From positions 62,001-126,000 of the forward strand of contig JAFIEK010000007.1 in the NCBI GenBank assembly GCA_020832545.1: a stretch of DNA of 64,000 bases, read 5' to 3'. Position numbers and translations under genes: made by a program. Positions 16,821 through 26,700 of this stretch are shown in pieces (the stretch's first letter is position 1; each line of letters begins with the position of its first letter). The notes beneath the pieces are model-generated. The model searched no databases. It saw nothing but the letters and a program-made list of their open reading frames with translations, and was not told the origin of the DNA. The DNA is from Pararhodobacter sp. Its GTDB lineage: Bacteria > Pseudomonadota > Alphaproteobacteria > Rhodobacterales > Rhodobacteraceae.

Positions 16821-17426
16821 ATGGATAAATTCAACACCCTGACCGGCATCGCCGCGCCCATGCCGCTGGTCAATATCGACACCGACATGATCATCCCCAA
16901 GCAGTTTCTGAAGACCATTCAGCGCTCAGGGCTGGGCAAGAACCTGTTCGACGAGATGCGCTATGACGACAATGGCAACGAAATCCCTGATTTCGTGCTC
17001 AACCAGCCGGCCTATCGTGACGCCGAAATCCTGATCGCGGGCGACAATTTCGGCTGCGGCTCGTCGCGCGAACACGCACCTTGGGCGCTACTGGATTTCG
17101 GTATCCGCGCCGTGATCAGCACCTCGTTTGCGGATATCTTCTTCAGCAACTGCTTCAAGAACGGTATTCTGCCGATCGTGCTGCCTGAAGATCAGGTCAG
17201 GCATCTGATGGACGATGCCAGCAAGGGCGCGAATGCGCGGATCACTGTTGACCTGGAAGCGCAGGTGGTCACCGCGTCGGACGGCACGCAGTTTCCGTTC
17301 GAGGTCGACGCCTTCAAGAAGCATTGCCTGCTCAACGGGCTGGATGATATCGGCCTGACGTTGGAGAAAGTGCGTAAAATCGACACTTTTGAGGACACGG
17401 CCAAAACCCTCTATCCTTGGGCTTGA
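16821..17426 (+). CDS. leuD: 3-isopropylmalate dehydratase small subunit
   Basis: A 201-residue swivel-domain partner of LeuC. The pattern [20 protein letters not shown] near residue 15 and the [15 protein letters not shown] loop near residue 76 are diagnostic. The ATG at 16821 is preceded by GGGAGAGAGAAAA. A strong intrinsic terminator lies 25 bases after the stop, marking the end of the leuCD transcript. leuA and leuB are not in the window. Confidence 0.97.
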   Translation: MDKFNTLTGIAAPMPLVNIDTDMIIPKQFLKTIQRSGLGKNLFDEMRYDDNGNEIPDFVLNQPAYRDAEILIAGDNFGCGSSREHAPWALLDFGIRAVISTSFADIFFSNCFKNGILPIVLPEDQVRHLMDDASKGANARITVDLEAQVVTASDGTQFPFEVDAFKKHCLLNGLDDIGLTLEKVRKIDTFEDTAKTLYPWA

Positions 17427-17451
17427 GGTCATTCACAACACAACATCTAGG

Positions 17452-17479
17452 GGCACCCCGGCGGGGTGCCTTATTTTTT
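17452..17479 (+). terminator. Intrinsic terminator after leuD
   Basis: GGCACCCC and GGGGTGCC form a perfect 8-bp stem with a 3-base loop, followed by TTATTTTTT. This is the clearest rho-independent terminator in the window. Confidence 0.9.
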
Positions 17480-17668
17480 CCCGAAAGTTGATGCAAACCT
17501 GCGACAGTTTCACCTCGAAAATGCACCAGAGATTCCGGACACTTCGCAAGAGCATTGCAGGGGTCGGCGCAAATGGGCAGAATTGTGGCAAAATTGAGGC
17601 GAGCCGTTGCTGACTTCGGCCGAAACAACAAGGCGCCCGGCAAGACCCGGCCGGTATACGCCACGAGC

Positions 17669-18520
17669 ATGGGTGAACCAAAGGTGAAACCACAATACCC
17701 CGGGGCCGCATTGCGTGCTTTTCTGGTCGCCGTGTTGGTGATCCTGCCTGCGGTTCTTGTACCGGGCACTACGCCAGAGGTCGCGCAGATCGTCATCTTA
17801 CTGGCGATCTTTGGTGCGGGCGTGGTTTTCGCTGAGTATTCCTCGGCCTATCCCGGTCTGATCGAATTCCGGTTCGCCGCACCGTTCAACCGTACGCGGT
17901 TTCTGATGCTGGCGCTGTCGGCGACGTTGATCGCGCTGCTTTTGCGCCATCCGTCCGATCCCGGCACCTTGTCCTCGCTGGCGCAGGGCCTTGCCCTGTC
18001 CTGTGCGCGCCTCCTTGATTTTGGTTTAAGCCCCGTCCGCTTTCTGGAGCTCTCGCTCCCTGAGAACCTGCCGCCCGAGCATCTGGCGCTTGTCCGGCAA
18101 GGGGCCTCACTGGCGCTGGTTCTGGGCGCAACCACCGTGCTGGGTTTTGTGACGGCCATCCGACTGAACGTTTGGCCGATGGGCTCAGGGCCATTCAATG
18201 TCTGGATCAATCTGCCCACATTCGACCCGACGGCGGGCAACGATGTGGTGAAAAGGCTGCTTCGTCACGCCCGCATTAACATCCTGTTAGGGGTTTTGCT
18301 GCCATTCTTGCTGCCGGGGCTTATCGTGGCGTCGGCGCATCTGGTGCAACCGATGACATTGCAGTCTCCGATGGGGTTTGTCTGGGGTATTGTGCTGTGG
18401 GCCTATCTGCCGGCCAGTCTGATGATGCGCGGTGTGGCAATGATCCGCGTGGCCCGGATGATCCGCGCCAACCGCCGTCGCTTTGCCGACAGCGAAGGCA
18501 ACGCATTCGTGACAGCCTGA
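17669..18520 (+). CDS. Uncharacterised multi-pass membrane protein
   Basis: A 283-residue protein with about six hydrophobic segments (for example LRAFLVAVLVILPAVLVPG, VILLAIFGAGVVFAEY, FLMLALSATLIALLL, SLALVLGATTVLGFVTAI and ILLGVLLPFLLPGLIVA). The C-terminus is basic and soluble (RMIRANRRRFADSEGNAF). I favour the ATG at 17669; ATGs at 17555 and 17573 add a polar stretch unlike a membrane-protein start. It is followed 26 bases later by an endonuclease/phosphatase-family gene, a linkage I recall in relatives near leuCD. No family name or function can be given. Confidence 0.7.
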   Translation: MGEPKVKPQYPGAALRAFLVAVLVILPAVLVPGTTPEVAQIVILLAIFGAGVVFAEYSSAYPGLIEFRFAAPFNRTRFLMLALSATLIALLLRHPSDPGTLSSLAQGLALSCARLLDFGLSPVRFLELSLPENLPPEHLALVRQGASLALVLGATTVLGFVTAIRLNVWPMGSGPFNVWINLPTFDPTAGNDVVKRLLRHARINILLGVLLPFLLPGLIVASAHLVQPMTLQSPMGFVWGIVLWAYLPASLMMRGVAMIRVARMIRANRRRFADSEGNAFVTA

Positions 18521-18546
18521 TTCAAGCCGGTCGACCCTGCCTCGAC

Positions 18547-19584
18547 ATGGCACGCTTTGCCATGATTGCCGCTCTCCTCCTGCTGCCACTTGCTGCGCTT
18601 GCGACGCCGGTGCGGTTGGCCGTCCTGCATAGCGGCCTGAGCAGGGACGGACCGGGCCTGTTGCTGCGCGACATCCGGCGATCAGACGCAGACATCCTCG
18701 CCATCCGCGATGTCATTGTGGCCATGCGCCCGGATGTGTTGCTGCTCCTGCGTTTCGATTATGATCTCGATGCCGCGGCCCTGCGTGCCTTCGCCGCGCT
18801 TCTGGACGAAGGTGGCCATACCATGCCCCACCATTTCGCGTGGCGGCCCAACACAGGCATGGCTACGGGGCTGGATATGGTCGGCGACGGCCGGACCGGC
18901 ACAGCGGATGACGCCCAGGGTTTTGGCCGCTATGCCGGGGCGGGGGGGATGGCGATCTTGTCGCGCCTGCCGGTTGTCAGCTCTCATGCCCATGACTATT
19001 CGGCGTTTCTGTGGCGTGACCTCCCCGACGCACTCATCCCGCAACGGGACGGCGCGGCCTTTCCCTCCGACGAGGTGTTCGCGGTTCAAAGACTATCCAG
19101 CACGGGCCACTGGCGGGTGCCGGTACTATTGCCGGACGGTCGGCACCTAACCTTGCTGGCGTGGCATTCTGGCCCGCCTGTTTTTGGTGGCCCGCTGGCC
19201 CGCAACCGTCGCCGCAATCACGACGAGACCGCATTCTGGCTTCACCTTCTGAACGGCGCACTGCCTTTTCCACCCCCGGAGCCGCCCTTTGTCTTATTGG
19301 GCAACAGCAATCTGGACCCGGAGCACGGTGACGGCATCCATGCGGCGATGCAGGCATTGTTATCGCATCCCGCGCTGCAAGACCCCCGGCCCGTCGGGCG
19401 CAGGCCCGGAACCGAAGCTGACAGCGCGGCCACCGCCTATTGGCCGGATGGGCCCGGTGCGCTGCGGGTCAGCTATATCCTGCCTGACAGCACGATCACG
19501 GTCAGCGACAGCGGCCTTGTCTGGCCCCCGCTCCCGGCCCGTCATGCCATGGTCTGGACGGATCTGATGCCACAGGGCCCCTGA
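18547..19584 (+). CDS. Endonuclease/exonuclease/phosphatase-family protein with altered catalytic motifs
   Basis: A 345-residue exported protein. A signal peptide (MARFAMIAALLLLPLAALA) leads into an EEP fold: GLSRDGPGLLLRDIRRSDAD, YAGAGGMAILSRLPV, a central LAWHSGPPVFGGPLARNRRR, and SYILPDSTITVSDSGL. Members of this family, as I remember them, have an Asn in the first strand and a G-D-x-N metal motif; here these read VLHSG and LGNSNLDP, so the Asn and the Asp appear replaced. The expected C-terminal S-D-H is ARHAMVWTDL, keeping the His. Activity may be lost or altered. It is convergent with dapA. Confidence 0.75.
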   Translation: MARFAMIAALLLLPLAALATPVRLAVLHSGLSRDGPGLLLRDIRRSDADILAIRDVIVAMRPDVLLLLRFDYDLDAAALRAFAALLDEGGHTMPHHFAWRPNTGMATGLDMVGDGRTGTADDAQGFGRYAGAGGMAILSRLPVVSSHAHDYSAFLWRDLPDALIPQRDGAAFPSDEVFAVQRLSSTGHWRVPVLLPDGRHLTLLAWHSGPPVFGGPLARNRRRNHDETAFWLHLLNGALPFPPPEPPFVLLGNSNLDPEHGDGIHAAMQALLSHPALQDPRPVGRRPGTEADSAATAYWPDGPGALRVSYILPDSTITVSDSGLVWPPLPARHAMVWTDLMPQGP

Positions 19585-19611
19585 CCCGGCACACCAATCA
19601 GGGTTTTCGTA

Positions 19612-20487
19612 TCAGTTGATCAGTCCGGCGTGACGCATGGCGGCCTCGATTGCCTCTCGCACCGGGGCAGTCACCGACAGCAATGGCATGCGCACCTCGT
19701 CTTCGCACATGCCCAGCCGCGATAGGCCATATTTCGCACCCGCCAGCCCTGGCTCAAGAAAGATCGCGGTGTGCAATGGCATCAGCCGGTCCTGATAGGC
19801 CAGCGCCCTGGCGTAATCACCTGCCAGCGTGGCCTCCTGAAACTCGGCGCAAAGCCGCGGCGCGACATTTGCGGTGACCGAAATGCAACCCACGCCGCCA
19901 TGCGCATTAAACCCCAGCGCCGTCGCGTCCTCGCCAGAAAGCTGAATGAAATCCGCCCCGCAGGTCTCGCGCTGCATCGAGACACGCTCGATCTTGCCGG
20001 TCGCGTCCTTGACGCCAATGATCCGAGGCAGCCGGGCCAGTTCGCCCATCGTGTCGGGCATCATGTCCACGACGGAGCGACCGGGAATGTTGTAAATGAT
20101 GATCGGCAGATCGCAGCAATCATGCACCGCCCGGAAATGTGCGATCAACCCGGCCTGGGTAGGCTTGTTGTAATAGGGCGTCACCACCAGCGCGGCCGCC
20201 GCGCCGACAGATTCGGCATGCCGCATGAAGCGAATGGCCTCGACCGTATTGTTGGACCCGGCGCCCGCAATCACCGGAATGCGCCCAGCTGCGGCCTTGA
20301 CCACCGCTTCGATCACCTGTTCATGTTCTTCGTGGCTCAGCGTGGGGCTTTCACCTGACGTGCCCACCGGCACCAGACCGTGGCTGCCCTCAGTCACATG
20401 CCATTCGACCAGCGCCTCCAGCGCCTCAAAATCCACCGCGCCGCCCTTGAAAGGTGTTACCAACGCAGGAAGGGATCCCCGAAACAT
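19612..20487 (-). CDS. dapA: 4-hydroxy-tetrahydrodipicolinate synthase
   Basis: A 291-residue (beta/alpha)8 enzyme that condenses pyruvate with aspartate semialdehyde in the lysine/diaminopimelate pathway. The Schiff-base Lys is K160 (IIGVKDATG), the proton-relay Tyr is Y132 (IYNIPGR), and the [10 protein letters not shown] loop is at residues 42-51. The start ATG at 20487 ([13 protein letters not shown]) is preceded by AGGAGAAGAAAAC; an in-frame start at 20529 is less likely. It is divergent from the lytic transglycosylase gene, placing cell-wall precursor synthesis beside cell-wall turnover. Confidence 0.96.
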   Translation of the reverse strand: MFRGSLPALVTPFKGGAVDFEALEALVEWHVTEGSHGLVPVGTSGESPTLSHEEHEQVIEAVVKAAAGRIPVIAGAGSNNTVEAIRFMRHAESVGAAAALVVTPYYNKPTQAGLIAHFRAVHDCCDLPIIIYNIPGRSVVDMMPDTMGELARLPRIIGVKDATGKIERVSMQRETCGADFIQLSGEDATALGFNAHGGVGCISVTANVAPRLCAEFQEATLAGDYARALAYQDRLMPLHTAIFLEPGLAGAKYGLSRLGMCEDEVRMPLLSVTAPVREAIEAAMRHAGLIN

Positions 20488-20517
20488 GTTTTCTTCTCCT
20501 TCTGACGGTGGCGCGAA

Positions 20518-20534
20518 CCTGCTTTGCAAGCAGG
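20518..20534. other. Inverted repeat in the dapA/slt divergent region
   Basis: CCTGCTT and AAGCAGG flank TGC, a perfect 7-bp dyad about 30 bases upstream of dapA and 75 bases upstream of the transglycosylase gene. It could be an operator or a chance hairpin. Confidence 0.3.
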
Positions 20535-20608
20535 CGCTGAACGGTTTGTGTGTTGCGCGTGCGCCTCAGGCGGTTAGACTCTCTTCCAGCCCTTTTCAAG
20601 ACACAACC

Positions 20609-22582
20609 ATGCGCATCATCCAGACAGCTCTCAAGGCCCTCCCTTCTGTGGCAGTCCTGCTTGCCATGTCCACCAGCCTCGCAAACGCGCGGGAGGTGCC
20701 CCCGCCACCGCGTGCGGCAGGGGCAATCGGTGCATTGGTTGCAGCCTTTGATGGCGGAGATTCCGCGCGCACCACCCGGCTTCAGGCGCTGGCCGGTGAA
20801 ACCGGAACCCGGATTGCGCGCTGGCAGCATCTGCGCGAGGGCCGCAGCACCCGGCTGGAGGATTATGCAGATTTCCTGAACGCCCATCCGGACTGGCCCC
20901 TGACCGAGACCCTTCACCGACAGGCCGAGGCCACGCTGGCGAATGCCTCAAACGCAGCGGTGATCAACTGGTTTACTGAGCGTGAACCGCTGACTGCGGC
21001 CGGGGCAATGGCGCTTTTCACGGCGCTGGAAGCCACCGGTGAGAATGGTCGCGCGCTGGCACTGGCCCGAACGCTTTGGCAAGAGCAGATCCTGAATACC
21101 GATCAGGAGAACCGTCTGCTGGCGCGTCATGGGCAGGCGCTGGCGGAACTTCATGTCGCACGGCTGGATGAAATGCTCTGGCGCGGCGCCACCCAGAACG
21201 CCACGCGCATGTTGGAGCGCGTGCCAGCGGGCGAGGCAGCACTAGGCCGCGCCCGTCTGGCGCTTCAGGCACGCGAAAGCGGCGTGAATGCACTGATCAA
21301 TGCGGTGCCCGCCGCGCTGGCCGATGATCCCGGTCTGGCCCATGACCGCTTTCAGTGGCGGATGCAGAGTGGCCTGCTGGACGAGGCCGCTGAATTGCTG
21401 CGCGAACGCTCGCAGAACCCGGAGCGGCTGGGCCGCGCTGAAGGTTGGGCCAGCGGCCGTCAGCGACTTGTCCGCCGCGCGCTTGCCGAGGGCGATTACC
21501 AGCTGGGCTATGAGCTGGCGTCACGCCACGGTCTGGATGATGGCGTGCAGATGGTTGATCTGGAATGGCTGGCCGGGTACTTCGCGCTGCGCCATCTGGA
21601 TGATGCCGAAGCTGCATTGCGCCATTTCGCCGCTATCCGTATGCGCGTTTCCAGCCCCATCAGCCTCGGCCGCGCCGGGTATTGGGAGGGGCGCGCTTAT
21701 GAGGCGTTGGGCCAGCCTGAAAACGCCCGCGCAGCCTATGAATTCGGTGCCGAACATCAGACCGCCTTTTATGGCCAGTTGGCTGCTGAGCGCGTTTCGC
21801 TGCCTATCGACCCTGCACTACTGATCACCCCTGACTACCCCGACTGGCGCGCGACATCGCTCGCGAGTTCGGACGTTTTGCAGGCTGCGCTGCTTTTACA
21901 CCGCGCTGGCCAGTGGCATGAGGCACGGCGCTTCGTGCTGCATCTGGCCCGGTCGCTGGACAACGAGGCCGAACTTGGCGCGCTTGCCCAGCTCTGGCTG
22001 GACCGGGGCGAGCCTAACTTCGCCATCAATATCGCCAAGCTGGCAGTGCAATCGGGCATCGTGCTGCCCAATGCCTATTTCCCGCTCACCGGGTTGGAAA
22101 ACGCCACCCTGCCCGCGCCTGCCGATCTGGTGATGGCCATTGCCCGGCGCGAAAGCGAGTTCGATCCGGCGGTGATCAGCCATGCCGATGCGCGCGGCCT
22201 GCTACAGGTTCTGCCAGGTACCGGAGAGCTGATGGCGCGGCGGCTTGGTATCGAGTATGACCCCGCGCGCCTGACCACTGACCCAGAGTTCAACGCCCTT
22301 TTGGGCGCGGCCTATCTGGAACAACTGATCACCGAGTTTGGCGCGCTGCCATTGGTCGCGGCAGGCTACAACGCCGGCCCGGGCCGCCCGCGCCGCTGGA
22401 TCACCGAGTTCGGCGACCCGCGCGACCCCTCGATTGACCCGATCGACTGGGTGGAGCGTATTCCGTTTGCCGAAACCCGCAATTATGTCATGCGCGTGCT
22501 GGAATCACTGATCCTGTATCGCGCGATTCTGAATGGCGAAAGCGGGCCGATCCGGTTGAGCGACGTGCTGCGCGGAGGCTGA
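20609..22582 (+). CDS. slt: Soluble lytic murein transglycosylase
   Basis: A 657-residue periplasmic enzyme that cleaves the MurNAc-GlcNAc bond with formation of 1,6-anhydro-MurNAc. The N-terminal signal peptide (MRIIQTALKALPSVAVLLAM, then STSLANA) is followed by a long alpha-helical superhelix (~40-480) and a C-terminal SLT domain. The catalytic Glu is E515 in MAIARRESEFDPAVISHADA; GLLQVLPGTGELMA and VAAGYNAGPGRPRRW complete the domain. I begin at the ATG at 20609; the open frame extends upstream but without a signal peptide. Length and layout match Slt70-type enzymes. Confidence 0.92.
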   Translation: MRIIQTALKALPSVAVLLAMSTSLANAREVPPPPRAAGAIGALVAAFDGGDSARTTRLQALAGETGTRIARWQHLREGRSTRLEDYADFLNAHPDWPLTETLHRQAEATLANASNAAVINWFTEREPLTAAGAMALFTALEATGENGRALALARTLWQEQILNTDQENRLLARHGQALAELHVARLDEMLWRGATQNATRMLERVPAGEAALGRARLALQARESGVNALINAVPAALADDPGLAHDRFQWRMQSGLLDEAAELLRERSQNPERLGRAEGWASGRQRLVRRALAEGDYQLGYELASRHGLDDGVQMVDLEWLAGYFALRHLDDAEAALRHFAAIRMRVSSPISLGRAGYWEGRAYEALGQPENARAAYEFGAEHQTAFYGQLAAERVSLPIDPALLITPDYPDWRATSLASSDVLQAALLLHRAGQWHEARRFVLHLARSLDNEAELGALAQLWLDRGEPNFAINIAKLAVQSGIVLPNAYFPLTGLENATLPAPADLVMAIARRESEFDPAVISHADARGLLQVLPGTGELMARRLGIEYDPARLTTDPEFNALLGAAYLEQLITEFGALPLVAAGYNAGPGRPRRWITEFGDPRDPSIDPIDWVERIPFAETRNYVMRVLESLILYRAILNGESGPIRLSDVLRGG

Positions 22583-22652
22583 GTATGGCTTGGTGCTTCG
22601 GCAATATCGCGGACCTGTCGGCGCATATGCTCGCGCCCATGACGTGTCCCTG

Positions 22653-23306
22653 ATGCGTCGGCTGACCCTCCCCGACAGTGGCGGCCCGATCGAGGGGGCC
22701 AAGCGCCACGCCCCCTCCGCCGCGCGTAATATGGAGCCGATCGCCGCCGTACTGGCCCAACATCTGCCCGCAACGGGCCGCGCCTTGGAGCTGGCCAGCG
22801 GAACCGGGCAGCATATCGGGTTTTTTGCTGCGCGTTTTACGGGGCTGATCTGGCAACCCAGCGATATCAACCCGGACAATCTGGCCTCGATCCGGGCCTG
22901 GGCATCTGATGCCCCACGTGAAAACCTGTGCGATCCGGTCCTGCTGGATGCCTGCACAGCAGGTTGGGCAGCCGATCACGGTGGCAATGCTGCGATCTGC
23001 CTGACAAACCTTCTGCATCTGATCTCACAACCCGAGGCCGAGATCCTGCTGACAGAAACCGCCCGTGCGCTGGCCCCGGACGGGGTGTTCTGCCTGTACG
23101 GCCCGTTCAAACGCACCGAAACGCTGATCAGCGAAGGCGACCGCGCCTTTGATGAAAGCCTGCGCGCGCAGGACCCGGCAATCGGCTACAAGAACATCGA
23201 ATGGGTGGAAACGGTGCTGACAGGTCACGGGTTGGCCGCCCGCGCCTTGCACGAAATGCCTGCGAGCAACCTGATGTTGGTGATGCAACTCCCTGCCCAT
23301 ACTTGA
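22653..23306 (+). CDS. SAM-dependent methyltransferase-like protein, DUF938 family
   Basis: A 217-residue protein of the DUF938 family, with a Rossmann-type methyltransferase fold. Visible are HAPSAARNMEPIAAVLAQHL, the SAM-binding motif ALELASGTGQHIGFFAARF near residue 46, a second-strand acidic WQPSDINPDN, and LAPDGVFCLYGPFKR. The substrate is unknown. ATG at 22653 (MRRLTLPDSGG) fits the family start, but its ribosome-binding site is poor; a GTG at 22644 is an alternative. It is 70 bases downstream of the transglycosylase gene and may be co-transcribed. Confidence 0.8.
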   Translation: MRRLTLPDSGGPIEGAKRHAPSAARNMEPIAAVLAQHLPATGRALELASGTGQHIGFFAARFTGLIWQPSDINPDNLASIRAWASDAPRENLCDPVLLDACTAGWAADHGGNAAICLTNLLHLISQPEAEILLTETARALAPDGVFCLYGPFKRTETLISEGDRAFDESLRAQDPAIGYKNIEWVETVLTGHGLAARALHEMPASNLMLVMQLPAHT

Positions 23307-23371
23307 TTCACGTCAAGGCAAGGATGGTACCGTCATGCGAGTTCCCGGCAACAAGCAAAAAAGGGAATGCC

Positions 23372-23716
23372 ATGGACTACACCGCATACATCGCCGCAAC
23401 CCGTGACCGCAGCCGCGCATTGGCCAAGGCCGCACCGGACGCAATGAAGAGCTTTGGCGCACTATCAAAAAACGTGAAGGAAGGCGGCGTCCTCAGCGTG
23501 AAGGAAAAAGAGTTTGTTGCGCTGGGGATATCCATTGCAGTGCGCTGCGAGGCCTGCATCGGCTTTCATGTGGAGGCGCTGATGAAAGCCGGAGCCATGC
23601 GCGAGGAACTGGCCGATGTTCTGGCCATGGCGATCCAGATGGGCGGCGGCCCGTCGGTCATGTATGCAGGCAAGGCGCTGGATTGCTGGGACCAGTTGCA
23701 GGCGGCAAAGGGCTGA
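23372..23716 (+). CDS. AhpD-like / carboxymuconolactone decarboxylase-family protein
   Basis: A 114-residue all-helical protein of the AhpD/CMD superfamily. It has the redox CxxC pair in RCEACIGFHVEALMKAG near residue 56, with the following His, typical of AhpD-like peroxidase-reducing or alkylhydroperoxidase-like proteins rather than true decarboxylases. The ATG at 23372 follows AAGGGAATGCC. The C-terminus runs into a hairpin that also holds the stop of the convergent ior gene. The physiological partner is unknown. Confidence 0.85.
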   Translation: MDYTAYIAATRDRSRALAKAAPDAMKSFGALSKNVKEGGVLSVKEKEFVALGISIAVRCEACIGFHVEALMKAGAMREELADVLAMAIQMGGGPSVMYAGKALDCWDQLQAAKG

Positions 23717-23730
23717 GCGGCGCTCAGCCC
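23710..23730. terminator. Bidirectional hairpin spanning both stop codons of convergent genes
   Basis: GGGCTGAGC and GCTCAGCCC are perfect 9-bp complements around a GGC loop. The left arm contains the stop of the AhpD-like gene (23714-23716) and the right arm includes the stop of the ior gene (23724-23726). Confidence 0.55.
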
Positions 23731-26700
23731 AGCCGCTCGGCCACCTCGGTGCGCACCTTTCCTGCGGCCTCGGCCTTGACCGGGCCATAGCCGCGAATGC
23801 CCATCGGCGCGGCCAGTATTGCCCGCCATCGGGTCATGTCGGCCGGGGCTTCATCAGCGGCGCGGGCCAGAAGCTCCTCAAACCAAGTGATCAGCTCGCG
23901 CTCCAATTTTCGCTCTGGATGATAGCCGAACGGGTCCAGCGCCGTGCCGCGCAGCCTTTTCATGCGCGCCAGCAGGGCAAAGGCCGGACGCATCAGCGCA
24001 CCAGAGAAGCGGCGTTTGTGCGGTCGCCCGCGCGCATCGGTTCCGCCGGGCCAAAGCGGTGGGGCCATGTGATAGTTCACCTTCGCCCCGGGCCCGAAAC
24101 CCTGCGCGATCCGTTCGGCAAAAACCGGGTCACGATGCAGCCGGGCAACCTCGTATTCATCCTTGTAGGTCATCAGCTTGAACAGGCTTCTGGCGGCGGA
24201 ATGTGACAGCGTATCATCGCCTAGGGCCAAAACAGGCCGTAAATTCTGGCGATACCGCTCTGCATAGGCCGCGTTCTGATACTCCGTCAGAAACGCCGCG
24301 CGCCGGGCGATCACCTCATCCAGCGTTTGTTCCTTTGGGCTGCCGCCCACCGCTTCTGTCAGAAGCGCCGGGTTGACCGCCGCCAAGCGGCCCAGCGCAA
24401 AGGCGCGACGGTTTTCACTGATCGCCACGCCGTTGAGCGAAATTGCCCGCTCCAGCGCCCCCAGAGACACCGGTACCAGACCGGATTGCCAGGCAAAACC
24501 CAGCATCAGAATATTGGCATAGACCGTGTCGCCCAGCAGCGCCTCGGCCAGCCTGCCCGCATCAATCGCACCGACGGGCGCCTCCACCGCCGCCTCAAGC
24601 GATTGCAGACGCTCAGGAATTTTGAGGCTTGCGTCACGGTTGAGTACAATATCCCCAGTCGGCATGCCGGTCAGTGTCACCACCGCCTTGGTACCCGGTC
24701 GCAGGCAGGCGCTCGCCTTGGGCGCGGTTGAGACCACGATATCACAGCCGATCAGCGCATCGGCGCTGGCCTCGTCAATTCGCACCTGTTGCAGATCGGC
24801 CGGGCGCGGCGCAAGGCGCAGATAGCTCAGCACCGGGCCAAACTTCTGTGCGAAACCTGTGAAGTCCAGAACCGACGCCCCGCGCCCCTCCAGATGCGCG
24901 GCCATCGAGATCAGCGCGCCGACCGTCACCACCCCGGTGCCGCCAACCCCTGTCACCAGCAAGTCATAGGGCTTGTCCAGAACCGACAGTTCGGGCTCTG
25001 GCAACGCGGACAGTGCCGCCTCGATTGCCGAATGCGCGCGCGGTTTCGGTTTCAGCCGCGGGGCACCCTCGATGGTCACGAACGAGGGGCAGAAGCCATT
25101 GAGGCAGCTGTAATCCTTGTTGCAGTTCGACTGGTTGATGCGCCGCTTTGGGCCAAATTCGGTTTCTACCGGCTCAACGCTCAGGCAGTTCGATTCCTTT
25201 GAGCAATCGCCGCAACCCTCGCAGACCAGCTCGTTGATCATCACAAACTTCTGCGGGTCCTCCAGCGTGCCGCGCTTGCGGCGACGGCGTTTTTCGGTGG
25301 CGCAGGCCTGCTCATAGATCAGTACTGAAACCCCCTGCACCTCGCGCAGTTCCCGCTGCACCGCATCCAGCGTGCGACGCTCATGAAAGCTGGTGCCTGA
25401 CGGGAAGTCGGCCTTGGTGAACTTGCCGATATCGTCAGATACCAGCGCAAGCCGCTCCACCCCTTCGGCACGGCAGATCTGCGCGATGGCCTGCACGCTG
25501 ACCGGGCCATCCACCGGCTGCCCGCCAGTCATGGCAACGGCATCATTATACAAGATCTTGTAGGTAATATTCGCTCGCGCAGCAATCGCTTGCCGGATCG
25601 CCATACTGCCGGAATGATACCAAGTCCCCTCGCCCAGATTCTGGAACACATGGTCCTTGCCGGTAAACATGGACGAGGCGGCCCAATTGACCCCCTCGCC
25701 CCCCATCTGGATCAGGCTGGTGGTTTCACGGTTCATCCATGACGCCATGAAATGACAGCCGATCCCGGCCAGCGCCTTGGATCCCTCGGGCACCTTGGTC
25801 GACGTGTTGTGCGGGCAGCCAGAGCAGAAATAGGGCGTCCGGGTAGCGCCCGGGATGTTGAGCAAAGGCGCGCGCTTGGCCAGAATGGCCTTGGCCCGCG
25901 CAGTGAAGCCCTCATCCGGGAACAGCCGGTCAAGGCGGCGGGCCACAATTGGCAGAAGCTGGCGCGACGACAATTCGCCCGTCCATGGGATCAGCCGCTC
26001 GCCACGCTCATCCCGTTTACCGACCATGAGCCGGGGTTTGCTGCCGTCCCAGTCATAAAAATATTCCTTCAGCTGGCTCTCGATAATCCCGCGCTTCTCT
26101 TCGATCACCAGAATCTCTTCTTTACCGGCGACAAACTCCAGCGCGGCACGTCGCGCCAGCGGCCAGACCATGCCAACCTTGTAGACATCGATCCCCAGTC
26201 GCGCGCATTCATCGCGGCTCAGACCCAACAACCGCAGCGCCTCCATCAGGTCATGATGCGCCTTGCCGGTACTCACAAAGCCAAACCGCGCGCGTGGAAG
26301 ATCATGTATGCGCCGGTCGATCGGATTGGCGTCGGCAAAGGCGAACACCGCCTGTTTCTTGGCCTCCATCCGCTCTTCGATCTGAAAACCAGGCAGATCC
26401 GGCCAGCGATAATGCAGGCCGGTGGCGGGCATTTCATGGTTCGGAGTGATGAAAACCGGGTCGCGCGGCAGCTCCAGCGACATGCCACTTTCCACCACAT
26501 CAGACACCGCCTTGAAACCCACCCACATGCCAGAGTAGCGCGATAACGCATAGCCCCAGGCACCGAAACTCAGAAACTCGGCCACGTTCGAAGGGTTCAG
26601 CGTGGGCATGAACCAGGACATGAAAGCCACATCCGACTGATGCGGCATGGATGACGAGACACAACCATGGTCATCCCCGGCAACGACCAGAACGCCGCCA

